From: Klebsiella terrigena
GTDB taxonomy: Bacteria > Pseudomonadota > Gammaproteobacteria > Enterobacterales > Enterobacteriaceae
Direction: 5' to 3'
Assembly: GCF_006539725.1 (NCBI RefSeq)
Contig: NZ_BJNO01000001.1
Location: 124,001-188,000 of the forward strand
Length of the DNA: 64,000 nt
Shown here: piece by piece, positions 53,986-63,376 of the stretch
Position numbering within the stretch: position 1 is the stretch's first letter
Layout of the letters: the number at the start of each line of letters is the position of its first letter
Program-made: the position numbers and the translations under genes
Notes under the pieces: generated by a model
Database searches by the model: none
The model's input: only the letters and a program-made list of their open reading frames with translations
What the model was told of the DNA's origin: nothing

Positions 53986-54926
53986 AGGGCACCTCCGGCA
54001 AGCGGTTTCAGACGAGGATCGAACAGCGGCATCAGCAGATCGACCAGCAGATTAATCAGCACGAAGCCAAGGGCCGAGATCATCACCACCGCCTGCAGGA
54101 CGGCGATATCCTGATTATTCACCGCCTGCTGGGTGAGCTGCCCGAGGCCGCCGCGGCCAAATACGGTTTCGGTAATCAGCGCCCCGGCGATCAGCTCGCC
54201 CAGCAGCAGGCCGGCGATGTTCAGCACCGGCAGCAGCGCGTTGCCGATGACGTGCCGCCACAGCACGCCGGTTTCGCTCATTCCTTTCGCCCGGGCGACG
54301 GCGACAAAAGGCAGCGCGGCAACCTGGTCCATGCTGCGCAGCAGTATTTGCGCCAGCGGCGCGGAGATCGGCACCGCGACGGCAATAATCGGCAGGATCA
54401 GCCCCTGTAGCGGGCTGGGGTTGATCACCGGGACCCAGCGCAGCTGGAAAGAGAACAGCTGAATCAGGGCGATGCCGAGCCAGAAGGTGGGCAGGGAGAT
54501 AAACAGCACCGGCAGCGATTGCAGGGCGTTACTCAGCCAGCGTAGCCCCGGCAGCCGGGCGGCGAAGGCGAGGGTAAACGCCAGCGCGATCGCCGCGATA
54601 AAGGCCGGGATCGCGAGGCTCAGGGTTTGCGGAAGATTGCTGGCGAGCAGAGCGTTGACCGCGATCCCCGCCTGCAGCGAGTAGCCAAAATCTCCGCGCA
54701 GCATCGCCAGCAGGCTGTGCAGGTACTGCCGCCACAGCGGGCTATCGGCGCCGTAGGCGAGGCGCATTTCGGCGATTTGCGCCGGGCTGAGGCCAAGGTC
54801 CGGATTCTGGAACTTGATCAGCACCGCATCCCCCGGCAGAACCTGCAGCAGCACGAAGGAGAGGGTAAACGCCGCCCACAGCACCAGGACACCCTGGCCC
54901 AGCCGGCTGAGAAGATAGTGGCTCAT
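53982..54926 (-). CDS. Peptide-type ABC importer permease (DppB-like)
   Basis: 314 residues from the ATG at 54926, with AAGGAG six bases upstream; the open frame to 54989 runs into the binding-protein gene. LGQGVLVLWAAFTLSFVLLQ is the first span, and FVAVARAKGMSETGVLWRHV the EAA loop. Pairs with the DppC-like permease. Confidence 0.92.
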   Translation of the reverse strand: MSHYLLSRLGQGVLVLWAAFTLSFVLLQVLPGDAVLIKFQNPDLGLSPAQIAEMRLAYGADSPLWRQYLHSLLAMLRGDFGYSLQAGIAVNALLASNLPQTLSLAIPAFIAAIALAFTLAFAARLPGLRWLSNALQSLPVLFISLPTFWLGIALIQLFSFQLRWVPVINPSPLQGLILPIIAVAVPISAPLAQILLRSMDQVAALPFVAVARAKGMSETGVLWRHVIGNALLPVLNIAGLLLGELIAGALITETVFGRGGLGQLTQQAVNNQDIAVLQAVVMISALGFVLINLLVDLLMPLFDPRLKPLAGGAL

Positions 54927-54936
54927 CGTCGACTCC

Positions 54937-56559
54937 TTAGCGCTTGTCGAGCCACGCGCCGTAGAACGACGGGCGGCCAACCGCTTCAAAACTGACGCCT
55001 TTCACCCATTTTGCTCCGGCAAAGACCTGCGGCTCTTCAAAGATAGGGATCACGTAGGCGTTATCCAGCAGATAGCGCTGAGCGTCGCCGGTCAGCTGCA
55101 GGCGCTTTTGCGCGTCAACCTCGGCGGAGATGGCGGTGAGCAGGGCGTTGAGCTTATCGTCGCGGAAGCTCTGCACCTTGTCGCTGGAGCCGCCTTTTTG
55201 CAGCAGGGCATCGCGGTTGCCCGGGAAGAACATGCTTTTCACCACGTCAGGGTCGGCGCGGCCGACTTCGGACACGGTGAGCGGCGTTTTCAGCGGATCG
55301 AGGTTATCGAGGGTCCTGCTGCCGGCGTCTCCGGCCTTGACGCTGAGCGCCACGCCGACCTGGCGCCACTGTTGAGCAACCAGCTGCAGCACCTCTTTAT
55401 TTTGCGGCTGCGGCAGCGATTCGTAGACCGTCAGCGCCAGTCGCTGGCCATCTTTGGCGCGAATGCCGTCGGCCGCCGCCTTCCAGCCCGCTTCGTCCAG
55501 CAGGGCGTTGGCCTTAGCCGGGTCGAAGGTCAGCCTGTCGCTGAGGTTGACATAGCCCGCCGCCGAGCTGGCGATGGCGGAGGTTGCCTGCGGGTAGTTG
55601 GTGGAAAACAGGGTATCGACGACCTGCTTTGCGTTAGTGGCATGTAGCAGCGCCTGGCGCACGCGCAGGTCGGAAACCAGCGGGTTGTCCGGGCGGAAGC
55701 TCAGGCTGTCGTTCACCCCGCGCGTTGGCGCGGCGTAGAGGATAAAGCCCTGGTCGGTGGTCTGTTTTTCATCGTAGGCCTGCACCTGGCGGATAAAGTC
55801 GGCCTGGCCCGCCAGCAGGGCGCCGATGCGCACGCTATCTTCCGGGGTCACGATAAAGGTAATGCCGTCGAGGTTCGCCGGTCCCTGCTGCGGCAGGTTT
55901 TTGGGCCCCCATTGATAATCCTTGCGGGCAACCAGCGTCAGCTCGCGGCCCGGCTTTTCATCTTTAACGCTGAACGGACCGGAGCCGATAATATTGCGCG
56001 CATCGCCGAGCTCTTCGAAGTTGCGCTGCAGCGTGCTAAGCGATACCAGCCCCGAGCCGATGGTCGCCGTGCCCTGCAGGAAGCCCGGCGACGGCTTTTT
56101 GAAATAGAACTTTACCGTCAGCGGGTCGATGACCTCGCTGCGATCGTAGTTGTTTATCACCTCCGAGACCGGCAGGCGGTGGGCTTTATTCCCCAGCCCG
56201 TAGGTATCGAAGTTTTTCGCGACCGCGTTGGCATCCAGCGGGGTGCCGTCGGAGAAGGTCACGCCGGGGCGCAGCCTGAAGGTATATTCGGTTTTGTCGG
56301 CGTTGGTGGTCCAGCTTTCGGCAATCCACGGTTCGACCGCTAAGGTTTTGGGATTCTGCCAGGTCAGCTTATCGGTGATCTGGTTGAGGATCCCGCCGTT
56401 GGGGTAGAAGCCGCCGGCGGGTGGATAAAGGTTGGTGTGCGGCTGCTGCTCAAGGTAGATAAGGGTGCCGCCTTTAACCGGAGTTTCGGCGGCCCAGGCG
56501 GAAAAGGCGCCTGATAAAAAGAGTGCTGCCAGCGCGGGCAGGCGAAAACGGCTTTGCAT
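54937..56559 (-). CDS. Periplasmic substrate-binding protein, family 5 (KPN_01854-type)
   Basis: 540 residues with a signal peptide ending in AWA near residue 23. The mature protein shows family-5 features: AESWTTNADKTEYTFRLRPG near residue 82, then VTFSDGTPLDANAVAKNFD. These bind peptides, opines, glutathione, nickel or other organic solutes. AAGGAATTCACC precedes the ATG. First gene of the operon; the enzymes encoded downstream suggest that the solute is oxidised after entry. Confidence 0.9.
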   Translation of the reverse strand: MQSRFRLPALAALFLSGAFSAWAAETPVKGGTLIYLEQQPHTNLYPPAGGFYPNGGILNQITDKLTWQNPKTLAVEPWIAESWTTNADKTEYTFRLRPGVTFSDGTPLDANAVAKNFDTYGLGNKAHRLPVSEVINNYDRSEVIDPLTVKFYFKKPSPGFLQGTATIGSGLVSLSTLQRNFEELGDARNIIGSGPFSVKDEKPGRELTLVARKDYQWGPKNLPQQGPANLDGITFIVTPEDSVRIGALLAGQADFIRQVQAYDEKQTTDQGFILYAAPTRGVNDSLSFRPDNPLVSDLRVRQALLHATNAKQVVDTLFSTNYPQATSAIASSAAGYVNLSDRLTFDPAKANALLDEAGWKAAADGIRAKDGQRLALTVYESLPQPQNKEVLQLVAQQWRQVGVALSVKAGDAGSRTLDNLDPLKTPLTVSEVGRADPDVVKSMFFPGNRDALLQKGGSSDKVQSFRDDKLNALLTAISAEVDAQKRLQLTGDAQRYLLDNAYVIPIFEEPQVFAGAKWVKGVSFEAVGRPSFYGAWLDKR

Positions 56560-56851
56560 GGTGAATTCCTTTGTTATCTATTGTGTTGTCATCATCCGGC
56601 GCGGTTATTGACAAAGGAACGAAGGAATTGCGCTAAGCATGTGCGTAAAAAGCATTAATACGCTTCAGTATTCAAATGACGCCGCGTTGGCGGGAGCCTC
56701 TTTTGCCGCTTAACTGCGGGGTGAATGCGTTAAGCATTTTTTATTTTGTCGTCTGGCACTCATCCTATAATTTATTAAAAAGATTGAGATGATACTTAAG
56801 GTTGATAGATTAATGGCTGACAAATGAATGTCGCTAAACGGAAAAAGGGTA

Positions 56852-57421
56852 ATGCTGAAATATTTACTGGCGTTGGCGGTGGCGGTATTGACCGGCTGCA
56901 CCGCGGCGCCGAATTTACCGCCGACCGATACCATAACGAAAGTTAAGCCAATCTCGGCCGGTGTTATTGCAGTGTCCAATAAATACACCTATCGCTTTTA
57001 TCGCGACGGCGCTCCGCAGGAGTATCAGCGCTACAGCACCTTCTACCAGCGTTTTAATAAAGTCGCCTCGGGCGTGCGGGTAAACTTTGCGGTTGAGCAG
57101 CATGAGGTGGTGGCGGAATATCTGGTGGTGCTTGATAAGCGTAAACTGGACGCGGCGCAGCAGACGATATTAACCAGGGAATATAAAGCGACGGCGCTGG
57201 ATAGTGAACATCTCGGCGTGCTGTTTAAAGCGAGCGGCTACTGGACGGCAGGGGACCCGAACGAGCTTGAAGAGTCGTGGCGGCTCTCCAGCCCGGTGGT
57301 CGTTTCGATCAACGATCGGACGCAAACGCTTTCTACCCTCGGAACCATTGCGCTGATCCCGCTGGCACCACTCTTCCCGCTGGTCATGATGTACGGGTGC
57401 GCGACGGGGCCGTGCGTATAG
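56852..57421 (+). CDS. Putative lipoprotein of unknown function
   Basis: 189 residues from the ATG at 56852. The N-terminus MLKYLLALAVAVLTGC is a lipoprotein signal with lipobox LTGC; alanine at +2 after the cysteine predicts the outer membrane. The middle is polar with no motif I recognise. A hydrophobic segment near the C-terminus (LGTIALIPLAPLFPLVMMYG) ends in a CATGPCV tail with two cysteines. An ATG at 56828 would mask the lipobox start and lacks a ribosome site. The 292-base gap upstream carries its promoter and that of the divergent ABC operon. Confidence 0.7.
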   Translation: MLKYLLALAVAVLTGCTAAPNLPPTDTITKVKPISAGVIAVSNKYTYRFYRDGAPQEYQRYSTFYQRFNKVASGVRVNFAVEQHEVVAEYLVVLDKRKLDAAQQTILTREYKATALDSEHLGVLFKASGYWTAGDPNELEESWRLSSPVVVSINDRTQTLSTLGTIALIPLAPLFPLVMMYGCATGPCV

Positions 57422-57431
57422 CCTGAGCAGA

Positions 57432-57457
57432 CGCCTCTCCCCGATCCGGGAGAGGCG
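57432..57457. terminator. Bidirectional hairpin between the lipoprotein gene and adhP
   Basis: CGCCTCTCCC (57432-57441), loop CGATCC, GGGAGAGGCG (57448-57457). Perfect 10-bp stem between convergent genes. Confidence 0.7.
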
Positions 57458-57463
57458 CACCGG

Positions 57464-58474
57464 CTAGCGGCGGAAGTCGATAACCATCCGGCCGCGGATC
57501 TGCCCCTGCTCCATCTCTTTAAAGATGGCGTTGATATCGCCCAGCGGGCGCAGCGTCACTTTCGGCACCACTTTCCCTTCGGCGGCAAACTGGAAGGCCT
57601 CAATCAGGTCCTGACGGGTACCGACCAGCGAACCCACCACTTCGATGCCGTCCAGCACCAGGCGCGGAATGTCGAGGCTCATGGCTTCCGGCGGCAGGCC
57701 AACGGCCACCACGCGTCCGCCGGCGCGCACTGCGTCAACGGCGGAGTTGAAGGCGGCCTTCGCGACGGCGGTGACCACCGCGGCATGGGCGCCGCCGGTC
57801 TTCTCCTGAATCACCTTCGCCGCATCTTCGTTGCGGGAGTTGATGGTCAGGTCGGCGCCCATCTCTGCGGCCAGCTTCAGCTGCTCGTCGTTGACGTCAA
57901 TGGCGATAACTTTGGCATTGAAGACGTTTTTCGCATACTGCAGCGCCAGATTACCCAGGCCGCCGAGGCCGTAAATCGCAATCCACTGGCCCGGCTTGAT
58001 GTGGGAGACCTTCACCGCTTTGTAGGTTGTGACGCCGGCGCAGGTGATGCTGCTGGCCGCCGCGGAGTCGAGGCCATCCGGCACTTTTACCGCGTAGTTG
58101 GCGGTAACAATACACTCTTCAGCCATGCCGCCGTCAACGGTAAAACCGGCGTTTTTTACCGAGCGGCAGAGCGTTTCGTTGCCGCTATTACAGTAGTCAC
58201 AGTGGCCGCAGCCTTCAAAGAACCATGCCACGCTGGCGCGATCGCCGGGTTTCAGTGAATTGACGCCGGGACCGACCTGCAGCACCACGCCGACGCCCTC
58301 ATGTCCGAGGATGACGCCGGTTTTATCACCAAAATCGCCGTTTTTGACGTGCAGGTCGGTGTGGCAGACGCCACAGCAGTCCATTTTCAGCAGCGCTTCG
58401 CCATGTTGCAGGGGACGCAGCGTTTTTTCCGTTACATTGACCTGATGGTCGTGAGTGACAACGGCAGCTTTCAT
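57464..58474 (-). CDS. adhP: Alcohol dehydrogenase, zinc-dependent, propanol-preferring
   Basis: 336 residues, the E. coli AdhP length. Catalytic zinc ligands are in CGVCHTD and GHEG; structural zinc is held by [15 protein letters not shown]. The NAD fold is [15 protein letters not shown]. It oxidises short primary alcohols or reduces aldehydes in the cytoplasm. AAGGAG precedes the ATG. Followed in E. coli by maeA; here the pyrophosphatase and ABC-F genes intervene. Confidence 0.95.
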   Translation of the reverse strand: MKAAVVTHDHQVNVTEKTLRPLQHGEALLKMDCCGVCHTDLHVKNGDFGDKTGVILGHEGVGVVLQVGPGVNSLKPGDRASVAWFFEGCGHCDYCNSGNETLCRSVKNAGFTVDGGMAEECIVTANYAVKVPDGLDSAAASSITCAGVTTYKAVKVSHIKPGQWIAIYGLGGLGNLALQYAKNVFNAKVIAIDVNDEQLKLAAEMGADLTINSRNEDAAKVIQEKTGGAHAAVVTAVAKAAFNSAVDAVRAGGRVVAVGLPPEAMSLDIPRLVLDGIEVVGSLVGTRQDLIEAFQFAAEGKVVPKVTLRPLGDINAIFKEMEQGQIRGRMVIDFRR

Positions 58475-58730
58475 ATTTTCTCCTTGATATTAGTGACAAA
58501 TTACGTCGCATTCTCTGTGAATAATACTCATTAAGGATTAACGCTTATGCCGCGCAATGCAAGTTGAATAGGTAAAAATGTGGCTATGATCGTCATGCGT
58601 AGCAAAAGGTTCGTTTTTTGGTCAATATTATGGCGGTTAATATTTATGCCATGAATTGGTCATATTCCTTTCATCGCCGACCGGCAGGCTGTTAGCGGAC
58701 AATTTCTTATAACAACAGAGTGATAACCCA

Positions 58731-59330
58731 ATGCATCTGGTAAAAAACATCATCGCCGCAACGCTGCTCTTCTCCGCCGCCGCTCAGGCCCACAACGTGC
58801 TGGATTTCCCGCAGCCGGAAAATAATCCGGAGGAGTTTTATGCGGTTACCGAAATTCCGACCGGCGGCATTATCAAATATGAAACTGACGCCAAAACCGG
58901 CTTTATCATCGCCGATCGCTTCCAGTCGATGCCGGTGGCTTATCCGGCCAACTACGGTTCGCTGACCCAGTCGCTGGCCGGTGATGGCGATCCGCTTGAC
59001 GTGGTGTTCTACACCCGTGCGCCGATGGCACCCGGCACCTTGATTAAGCTGCGGGCGATTGGCGTACTGAAGATGATCGATGGCGGTGAGAAGGACGATA
59101 AAATCATCGCCGTTCCGGCCAGCAAAATTGACCCGACCTATGATGATGTTAAGAACATCAGCGATCTGCCGAAAATGGAGCAGGAGCGTCTGCAGGCCTT
59201 CTTCCGGGTCTATAAGCAGCTGCCGGAGGGTCGCAAAAAGGTCGAGCTGAACGGCTTTAACGATGCCGCGGCGGCGAAGCAGGAAATTAAACAGGCATGG
59301 GATGCCTGGAAAGCGAAGCAGCCGCAGTAA
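58731..59330 (+). CDS. Exported family I inorganic pyrophosphatase
   Basis: 199 residues. The first 20 are a Sec signal peptide (MHLVKNIIAATLLFSAAAQA). The rest is a family I pyrophosphatase core: GGIIKYETD, the signature GDGDPLDVVFYTR with three metal-binding aspartates near residues 84-91, and KKVELNGF near the end. Housekeeping Ppa is cytoplasmic and lacks a signal, so this is a separate periplasmic form. It would hydrolyse extracytoplasmic pyrophosphate to phosphate. The gene stands alone. Confidence 0.9.
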   Translation: MHLVKNIIAATLLFSAAAQAHNVLDFPQPENNPEEFYAVTEIPTGGIIKYETDAKTGFIIADRFQSMPVAYPANYGSLTQSLAGDGDPLDVVFYTRAPMAPGTLIKLRAIGVLKMIDGGEKDDKIIAVPASKIDPTYDDVKNISDLPKMEQERLQAFFRVYKQLPEGRKKVELNGFNDAAAAKQEIKQAWDAWKAKQPQ

Positions 59331-59343
59331 TCTGCCACACGCA

Positions 59344-59375
59344 GCCCGGCCCAGGCTTAACGCCGTGGGCCGGGC
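59344..59375. terminator. Hairpin between the pyrophosphatase and ABC-F genes
   Basis: GCCCGGCCCA (59344-59353) pairs with TGGGCCGGGC (59366-59375), with an inner GGC/GCC stem. It lies between convergent stops. Confidence 0.65.
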
Positions 59376-59385
59376 GGGTTGGGTA

Positions 59386-61098
59386 TTAACTCAGTCTGGC
59401 ATTGATTTGTGCGATCTCCTCTTGCCACCGCGCCTGCTGCTGCGGTTTCTGATGCTTAGGCTTGCGCGCCATATCCTCGGCCAGGCGCTGCTCCAGGCTA
59501 ATCAACCGTTCCAGCAGCGCGTCGCTCTCCTCCACGTAGGTTAGCGCCGCTGGTGCCTGCGCTGGCCGTTCGCTGCGGCCGGTCGCAGTGCTCAGCCGGG
59601 CATAGACCTCGTCAACGTCGTGCCATTCGCTAAGGCCCTGGTCGTCGATAAGCCAGAAGCGGTTACAGCTGCGAGCGATCAGCTGACGGTCATGGCTGAC
59701 CAGCAGCAGGCCGCCGGGGTAGTCCCGCAGCGTATCCGCCAGCGCCTCTTTGCCTTCCATATCAAGATGGTTGGTGGGCTCATCTAACAACAGCAGGCTA
59801 TAGCGCGCCAGCGACAGCCCGACAAACAGCAGGCGGGAGCGCTCGCCTCCGCTGAGGGTGCTGACTTTCTGCCCGTGACGAGCCCAGCCGAAGCCGGCGG
59901 AGATCAGCGCGCGTTTACGCGCCTCCGGCGCCGGAGCGAAGGCCTCAAGCGCCTCCAGCAGGCTGTGATTATCATCCAGCTGATGCAGCGTCTGGTCATA
60001 ATAACCCGGGCTGAGGCGGGGATGCAGGCGCAGCCCGGCGTCCGGCGTCGGCTGCTGCAGCTGTTGCCACAGCAGGCGCAGCAGCGACGATTTTCCGCCG
60101 CCGTTGCGCCCCATAATGGCGACCCGATCCCCGCTTTTCAGCCGCGCCAGCCCGGTGGTAAAGAGGGCGGGCAGGCCCGGCGCCGGCGGGATCGGCAGTC
60201 CTTCCATCTCCAGCAGCCGGTCGGCCTGCACCGCGTCGCCGTGTAGCGCCAGCCGCCACGGCGTTCCGGCGGTCACGCTGGTTTGGTTCTCCTGCAGACG
60301 CAGTACCTGTTTCTCCATCTGTTTGGCTTTGCGCGAGAGATCTTCGTTGTCATAGACCTGGCCCCAGGTGGCTAACCGCCTGGCGCTGGCGGTGACGCGG
60401 TCGATCTCCTTTTGCTCGGCCCTATGGCGCAGGGCGTCGCTTTCGTCCTGCTCCTGCAGCGCCCGGCGAGCGGCGCTGCAGGGAAGAGAGAAGGCGTGCA
60501 GGCTGCTGTCGCGCAGGATCCAACTGCAATTAGTTACAGCATCCAATAAGAGATTATCGTGCGACACCACGACGAAGCTCCCCTGCCAGGTTTGCAGGAA
60601 GCTTTCCAGCCACAGCAGGGTCGGCAGATCGAGATGGTTGCCGGGTTCATCAAGCAGCAGCAGGTCAGGCTGCTGGATCAGGGCCCGCGCCAGCAGCAGT
60701 CGGGTATGCTGGCCGCCGCTCAGGGTGGCCGCCTGCTGCTCGAAGCTGTCGCCTTCAAAGCCCATTTCAGCCAGCAGGCGCTCCGCCTGCCAGCGATGGT
60801 TTTCCCGACCCGCGGCGGGGAGGCGAGCGAGTACCGCCTGCACCAGCGATTGTGCTAACACCGCCTGCGGCAGATGCTGCTCCACGCGGGCCATCAGGCA
60901 GTGGTTAGCCAGCGCCACGCGGCCGGAATTGGGCGTAAGCGTGCCGTCGAGCACCTGCAGTAAGGTACTTTTTCCGCAGCCGTTATAGCCAATCAGACCA
61001 ACGCGGTCGCCTTTTTTGAGGGTAAAGGAGAGATCGTTGAATAAGGGGCCAAATGCCGTTTCAACGTACAGAGATTGTGCGGTTAAGAATGTGCTCAT
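59386..61098 (-). CDS. ABC-F family ATPase (ribosome-associated type)
   Basis: 570 residues from the ATG at 61098. Two nucleotide-binding domains without membrane spans: GYNGCGKST, LSGGQHTR and LLLDEPGNHLD in the first, GRNGGGKSS, LSGGERSR and LLLDEPTNHLD in the second. They are joined by a charged linker near residues 215-275 as in ABC-F proteins that enter the ribosomal E site. It is distinct from the housekeeping EttA, Uup, YbiT and YheS by its short arm-less first domain. A leader peptide and hairpins upstream suggest induction by a translation inhibitor, the pattern of antibiotic-resistance ABC-F genes. Confidence 0.88.
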   Translation of the reverse strand: MSTFLTAQSLYVETAFGPLFNDLSFTLKKGDRVGLIGYNGCGKSTLLQVLDGTLTPNSGRVALANHCLMARVEQHLPQAVLAQSLVQAVLARLPAAGRENHRWQAERLLAEMGFEGDSFEQQAATLSGGQHTRLLLARALIQQPDLLLLDEPGNHLDLPTLLWLESFLQTWQGSFVVVSHDNLLLDAVTNCSWILRDSSLHAFSLPCSAARRALQEQDESDALRHRAEQKEIDRVTASARRLATWGQVYDNEDLSRKAKQMEKQVLRLQENQTSVTAGTPWRLALHGDAVQADRLLEMEGLPIPPAPGLPALFTTGLARLKSGDRVAIMGRNGGGKSSLLRLLWQQLQQPTPDAGLRLHPRLSPGYYDQTLHQLDDNHSLLEALEAFAPAPEARKRALISAGFGWARHGQKVSTLSGGERSRLLFVGLSLARYSLLLLDEPTNHLDMEGKEALADTLRDYPGGLLLVSHDRQLIARSCNRFWLIDDQGLSEWHDVDEVYARLSTATGRSERPAQAPAALTYVEESDALLERLISLEQRLAEDMARKPKHQKPQQQARWQEEIAQINARLS

Positions 61099-61120
61099 TG
61101 TGAACTTACTCAAGAGTTAC

Positions 61121-61242
61121 AGGCATGAAAATGCCTCGTCAAACATCGCTGACGATAACCCGGTAAGCCCGAGGGAAGGGGACTAAGGTTTGGTTTCTTC
61201 GCTCAAGCTAAAGTTATCGCAGCACGATACCGATAACGCTTG
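61121..61242 (-). promoter_or_regulatory. Leader hairpins upstream of the ABC-F gene (candidate attenuator)
   Basis: Hairpin A (61204-61242): CAAGC and GTTATCG (61204-61208, 61213-61219) pair with CGATAAC and GCTTG (61231-61242). It covers the leader-peptide stop codon, so a ribosome stalled near the end of the peptide would disrupt it. Hairpin B (61121-61136): AGGCAT/ATGCCT with a 4-base loop, shortly before the ABC-F start. Near the start, ACTC-TT-GAGT (61107-61116 on the opposite strand) may mask the weak ribosome site. Confidence 0.5.
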
Positions 61243-61297
61243 AGGGGGTGCGATCGCCAAATGTATGTGAAAAATTAAACATTTCACAGTACGGCAT
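61214..61297 (-). CDS. 27-residue leader peptide of the ABC-F gene
   Basis: AAGGAGG five to six bases before an ATG at 61297 is the strongest ribosome site in this region. It opens a 27-codon frame ending in TAA at 61214; the peptide begins MPYCEMFNFSHTFGD and ends VIGIVLR. It ends 115 bases before the ABC-F ATG. Strong site, short frame and overlapping hairpin are the typical design of antibiotic-sensing leader peptides. Which drug might stall it is unknown. Confidence 0.68.
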   Translation of the reverse strand: MPYCEMFNFSHTFGDRTPSSVIGIVLR

Positions 61298-61338
61298 GGG
61301 ATCCTCCTTTTCTATTCAGTTAGTTGATGGGTGCAGGC

Positions 61339-61344
61339 AGTGTA
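61339..61344 (-). promoter_or_regulatory. Candidate -10 box of the leader/ABC-F transcript
   Basis: TACACT on the minus strand, about 40 bases before the leader-peptide ATG. The -35 (TGGCTA, 17 bases away) is poor, so this is tentative. Confidence 0.3.
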
Positions 61345-61422
61345 GAGGGAGATCGTCGATTTAGCCAGCGGCTAAAAATGGCAGGGAGGCGGGTAAAGAG
61401 AGGCGGGGCAAAAGCGGTGAGC

Positions 61423-61451
61423 AAAAAAAAGCGGGCCCCGTTGAGGCCCGC
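61423..61451 (-). terminator. Intrinsic terminator of maeA
   Basis: On the minus strand GCGGGCC and GGCCCGC (complements of 61445-61451 and 61431-61437) form a 7-bp stem with a 7-base loop, followed by eight T (complement of 61423-61430). Confidence 0.9.
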
Positions 61452-61506
61452 CGCGTTTACCGTTATCCAGATGCTTATCCGAATAGCTCGTTCAGGCGAA
61501 TAGCAA

Positions 61507-63204
61507 TTAAATCGACGTCCGGCGGTAGTTGCGATACTCCGGCTGCCAGAAGTTATCGCTTATCGCCTGCAGCAGCGCCTCAGCGGAGGTTTTCACCGCC
61601 ACGCCCTGTTCCTGAGCCACTTTACCTACCGCAAAGGCGATGGCGCGCGACACGGTCTGAATATCCTTCAGCTCCGGCAGCACCGGGCCTTCGCCGTTGT
61701 TCACCAGCGGCGAGTGCTTCGCCAGGGTTTCGCTGGCGGCCATCAGCATATCCTCGGTGACCCGCGAAGCGCCGGAGGCGATCACCCCGAGACCAATGCC
61801 CGGGAAGATGTAGGAGTTATTGCACTGGGCAATCACGTACTGCTTGCCTTTCAGCGTCACCGGCGCAAACGGGCTGCCGGTGGCAACCAGCGCTTCACCG
61901 TCGGTCCAGCTAAGAATGTTCTGCGGCGTCGCCTCTACCCGGGAAGTGGGGTTCGAGAGCGGCATGACGATCGGCCGCGGGCAGTGCTTATGCATCTCGC
62001 GAATAATCTCTTCGGTGAACAGTCCCGGCTGGCCGGAAACGCCGATCAGAATATCGGGCTTGACGTTGCGCACCACGTCGAGCAGAGAGAGGACGTCGCT
62101 GGTGGTATCCCACTGCTGCAGATTGTCCCGCTTCTGCACCAGCTTGCTCTGGAACGGCAGCAGGTTCGGCATCGCGTCGGTGAGCAGGCCGAAGCGATCG
62201 ACCATAAAGACGCGCTGGCGCGCGGCTTCCTCGCTCAGGCCCTCACGCTGGATCTGGGCGACGATCTGCTCGGCGATACCGCAGCCGGCGGAACCGGCGC
62301 CGAGGAAGACAATTTTCTGTTCGCTCAGCTGGCTGCCGGCGCCGCGGCTAGCGGCGATCAGCGTACCCACGGTGACCGAAGCGGTGCCCTGGATATCATC
62401 GTTGAACGAGCAGATTTCATTCCGATAGCGGTTAAGCAGCGGCATGGCGTTTTTCTGCGCAAAGTCTTCAAACTGCAGCAGCACGTCCGGCCAGCGGTGC
62501 TTAATGGCCTGGATAACGTCATCAACGAACTGATAGTACTCATCATCGGTGATACGCGGGTGGCGCCAGCCCATATACAGCGGATCGTCGAGCAGCTGCT
62601 GATTGTTGGTTCCGACGTCCAGCACGACCGGCAGGGTGTAGGCCGGGCTGATCCCGCCGCAGGTGGTGTACAGCGACAGCTTCCCGATAGGGATGCCCAT
62701 TCCGCCGATGCCCTGATCGCCAAGACCGAGGATACGCTCACCGTCGGTAACCACGATCACCTTAACGTTGTGATTAGGCACGTTTTGCAGGATGTCGTCG
62801 AGGTTATGTCGGTTCTGGTAGGAGATAAATACGCCCCTGGCGCGGCGGTAGATTTCGGAGAAGCGTTCGCAGGCGGCGCCGACCGTCGGGGTATAGATGA
62901 CCGGCATCATCTCTTCAAGATGGTTGCCAATCAGGCGATAAAACAGGGTTTCGTTGGTGTCCTGGATATTGCGCAGGTAAATGTGCTTGTCGATCTCGGT
63001 TTTGAACCCCTGATACTGGATCCACGCGCGCTCGGCCTGCTCTTCGATGGTTTCAACCACTTCCGGCAGCAGGCCCAGCAGGTTGAAGCTGCTGCGCTCT
63101 TCAATGCTGAAGGCGCTACCTTTATTGAGAAGCGGGAACTCGAGCAGGACGGGGCCCGCGTAGGGGATGTACAGGGAACGGTTTTTTTTATGGGTGAATT
63201 GCAT
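61507..63204 (-). CDS. maeA: NAD-dependent malic enzyme
   Basis: 565 residues, the same length as E. coli MaeA (SfcA). [20 protein letters not shown] near residue 100 contains the catalytic tyrosine. The catalytic lysine is in [12 protein letters not shown], and the NAD fold is [18 protein letters not shown]. It decarboxylates malate to pyruvate with NAD+. The pyruvate could also serve growth on carboxylates produced by the cluster at 9-23 kb, though there is no direct link. Confidence 0.96.
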   Translation of the reverse strand: MQFTHKKNRSLYIPYAGPVLLEFPLLNKGSAFSIEERSSFNLLGLLPEVVETIEEQAERAWIQYQGFKTEIDKHIYLRNIQDTNETLFYRLIGNHLEEMMPVIYTPTVGAACERFSEIYRRARGVFISYQNRHNLDDILQNVPNHNVKVIVVTDGERILGLGDQGIGGMGIPIGKLSLYTTCGGISPAYTLPVVLDVGTNNQQLLDDPLYMGWRHPRITDDEYYQFVDDVIQAIKHRWPDVLLQFEDFAQKNAMPLLNRYRNEICSFNDDIQGTASVTVGTLIAASRGAGSQLSEQKIVFLGAGSAGCGIAEQIVAQIQREGLSEEAARQRVFMVDRFGLLTDAMPNLLPFQSKLVQKRDNLQQWDTTSDVLSLLDVVRNVKPDILIGVSGQPGLFTEEIIREMHKHCPRPIVMPLSNPTSRVEATPQNILSWTDGEALVATGSPFAPVTLKGKQYVIAQCNNSYIFPGIGLGVIASGASRVTEDMLMAASETLAKHSPLVNNGEGPVLPELKDIQTVSRAIAFAVGKVAQEQGVAVKTSAEALLQAISDNFWQPEYRNYRRTSI

Positions 63205-63320
63205 CGCACTAACTCCTTGATATTCGCTTCAGGCCCGGCGCGGCGATAGACGAGCGGGCTGGCAGGGAATGCTGCGGGCAGAGTATAGAGCAGTTGCTGT
63301 TAAAGAGGGGGGATAGCGTT

Positions 63321-63355
63321 AAAAAAACACCATCCTGGCAAAAGGACGGTGTTTT
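63321..63355 (-). terminator. Intrinsic terminator of sra
   Basis: On the minus strand a 13-pair stem (complements of 63343-63355 and 63324-63336) with one G-U pair and a 6-base loop, followed by T residues (63321-63323). The mismatch on the plus strand shows that it serves minus-strand transcripts. Confidence 0.88.
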
Positions 63356-63376
63356 TATCATCACTCAGTCGAGAAA

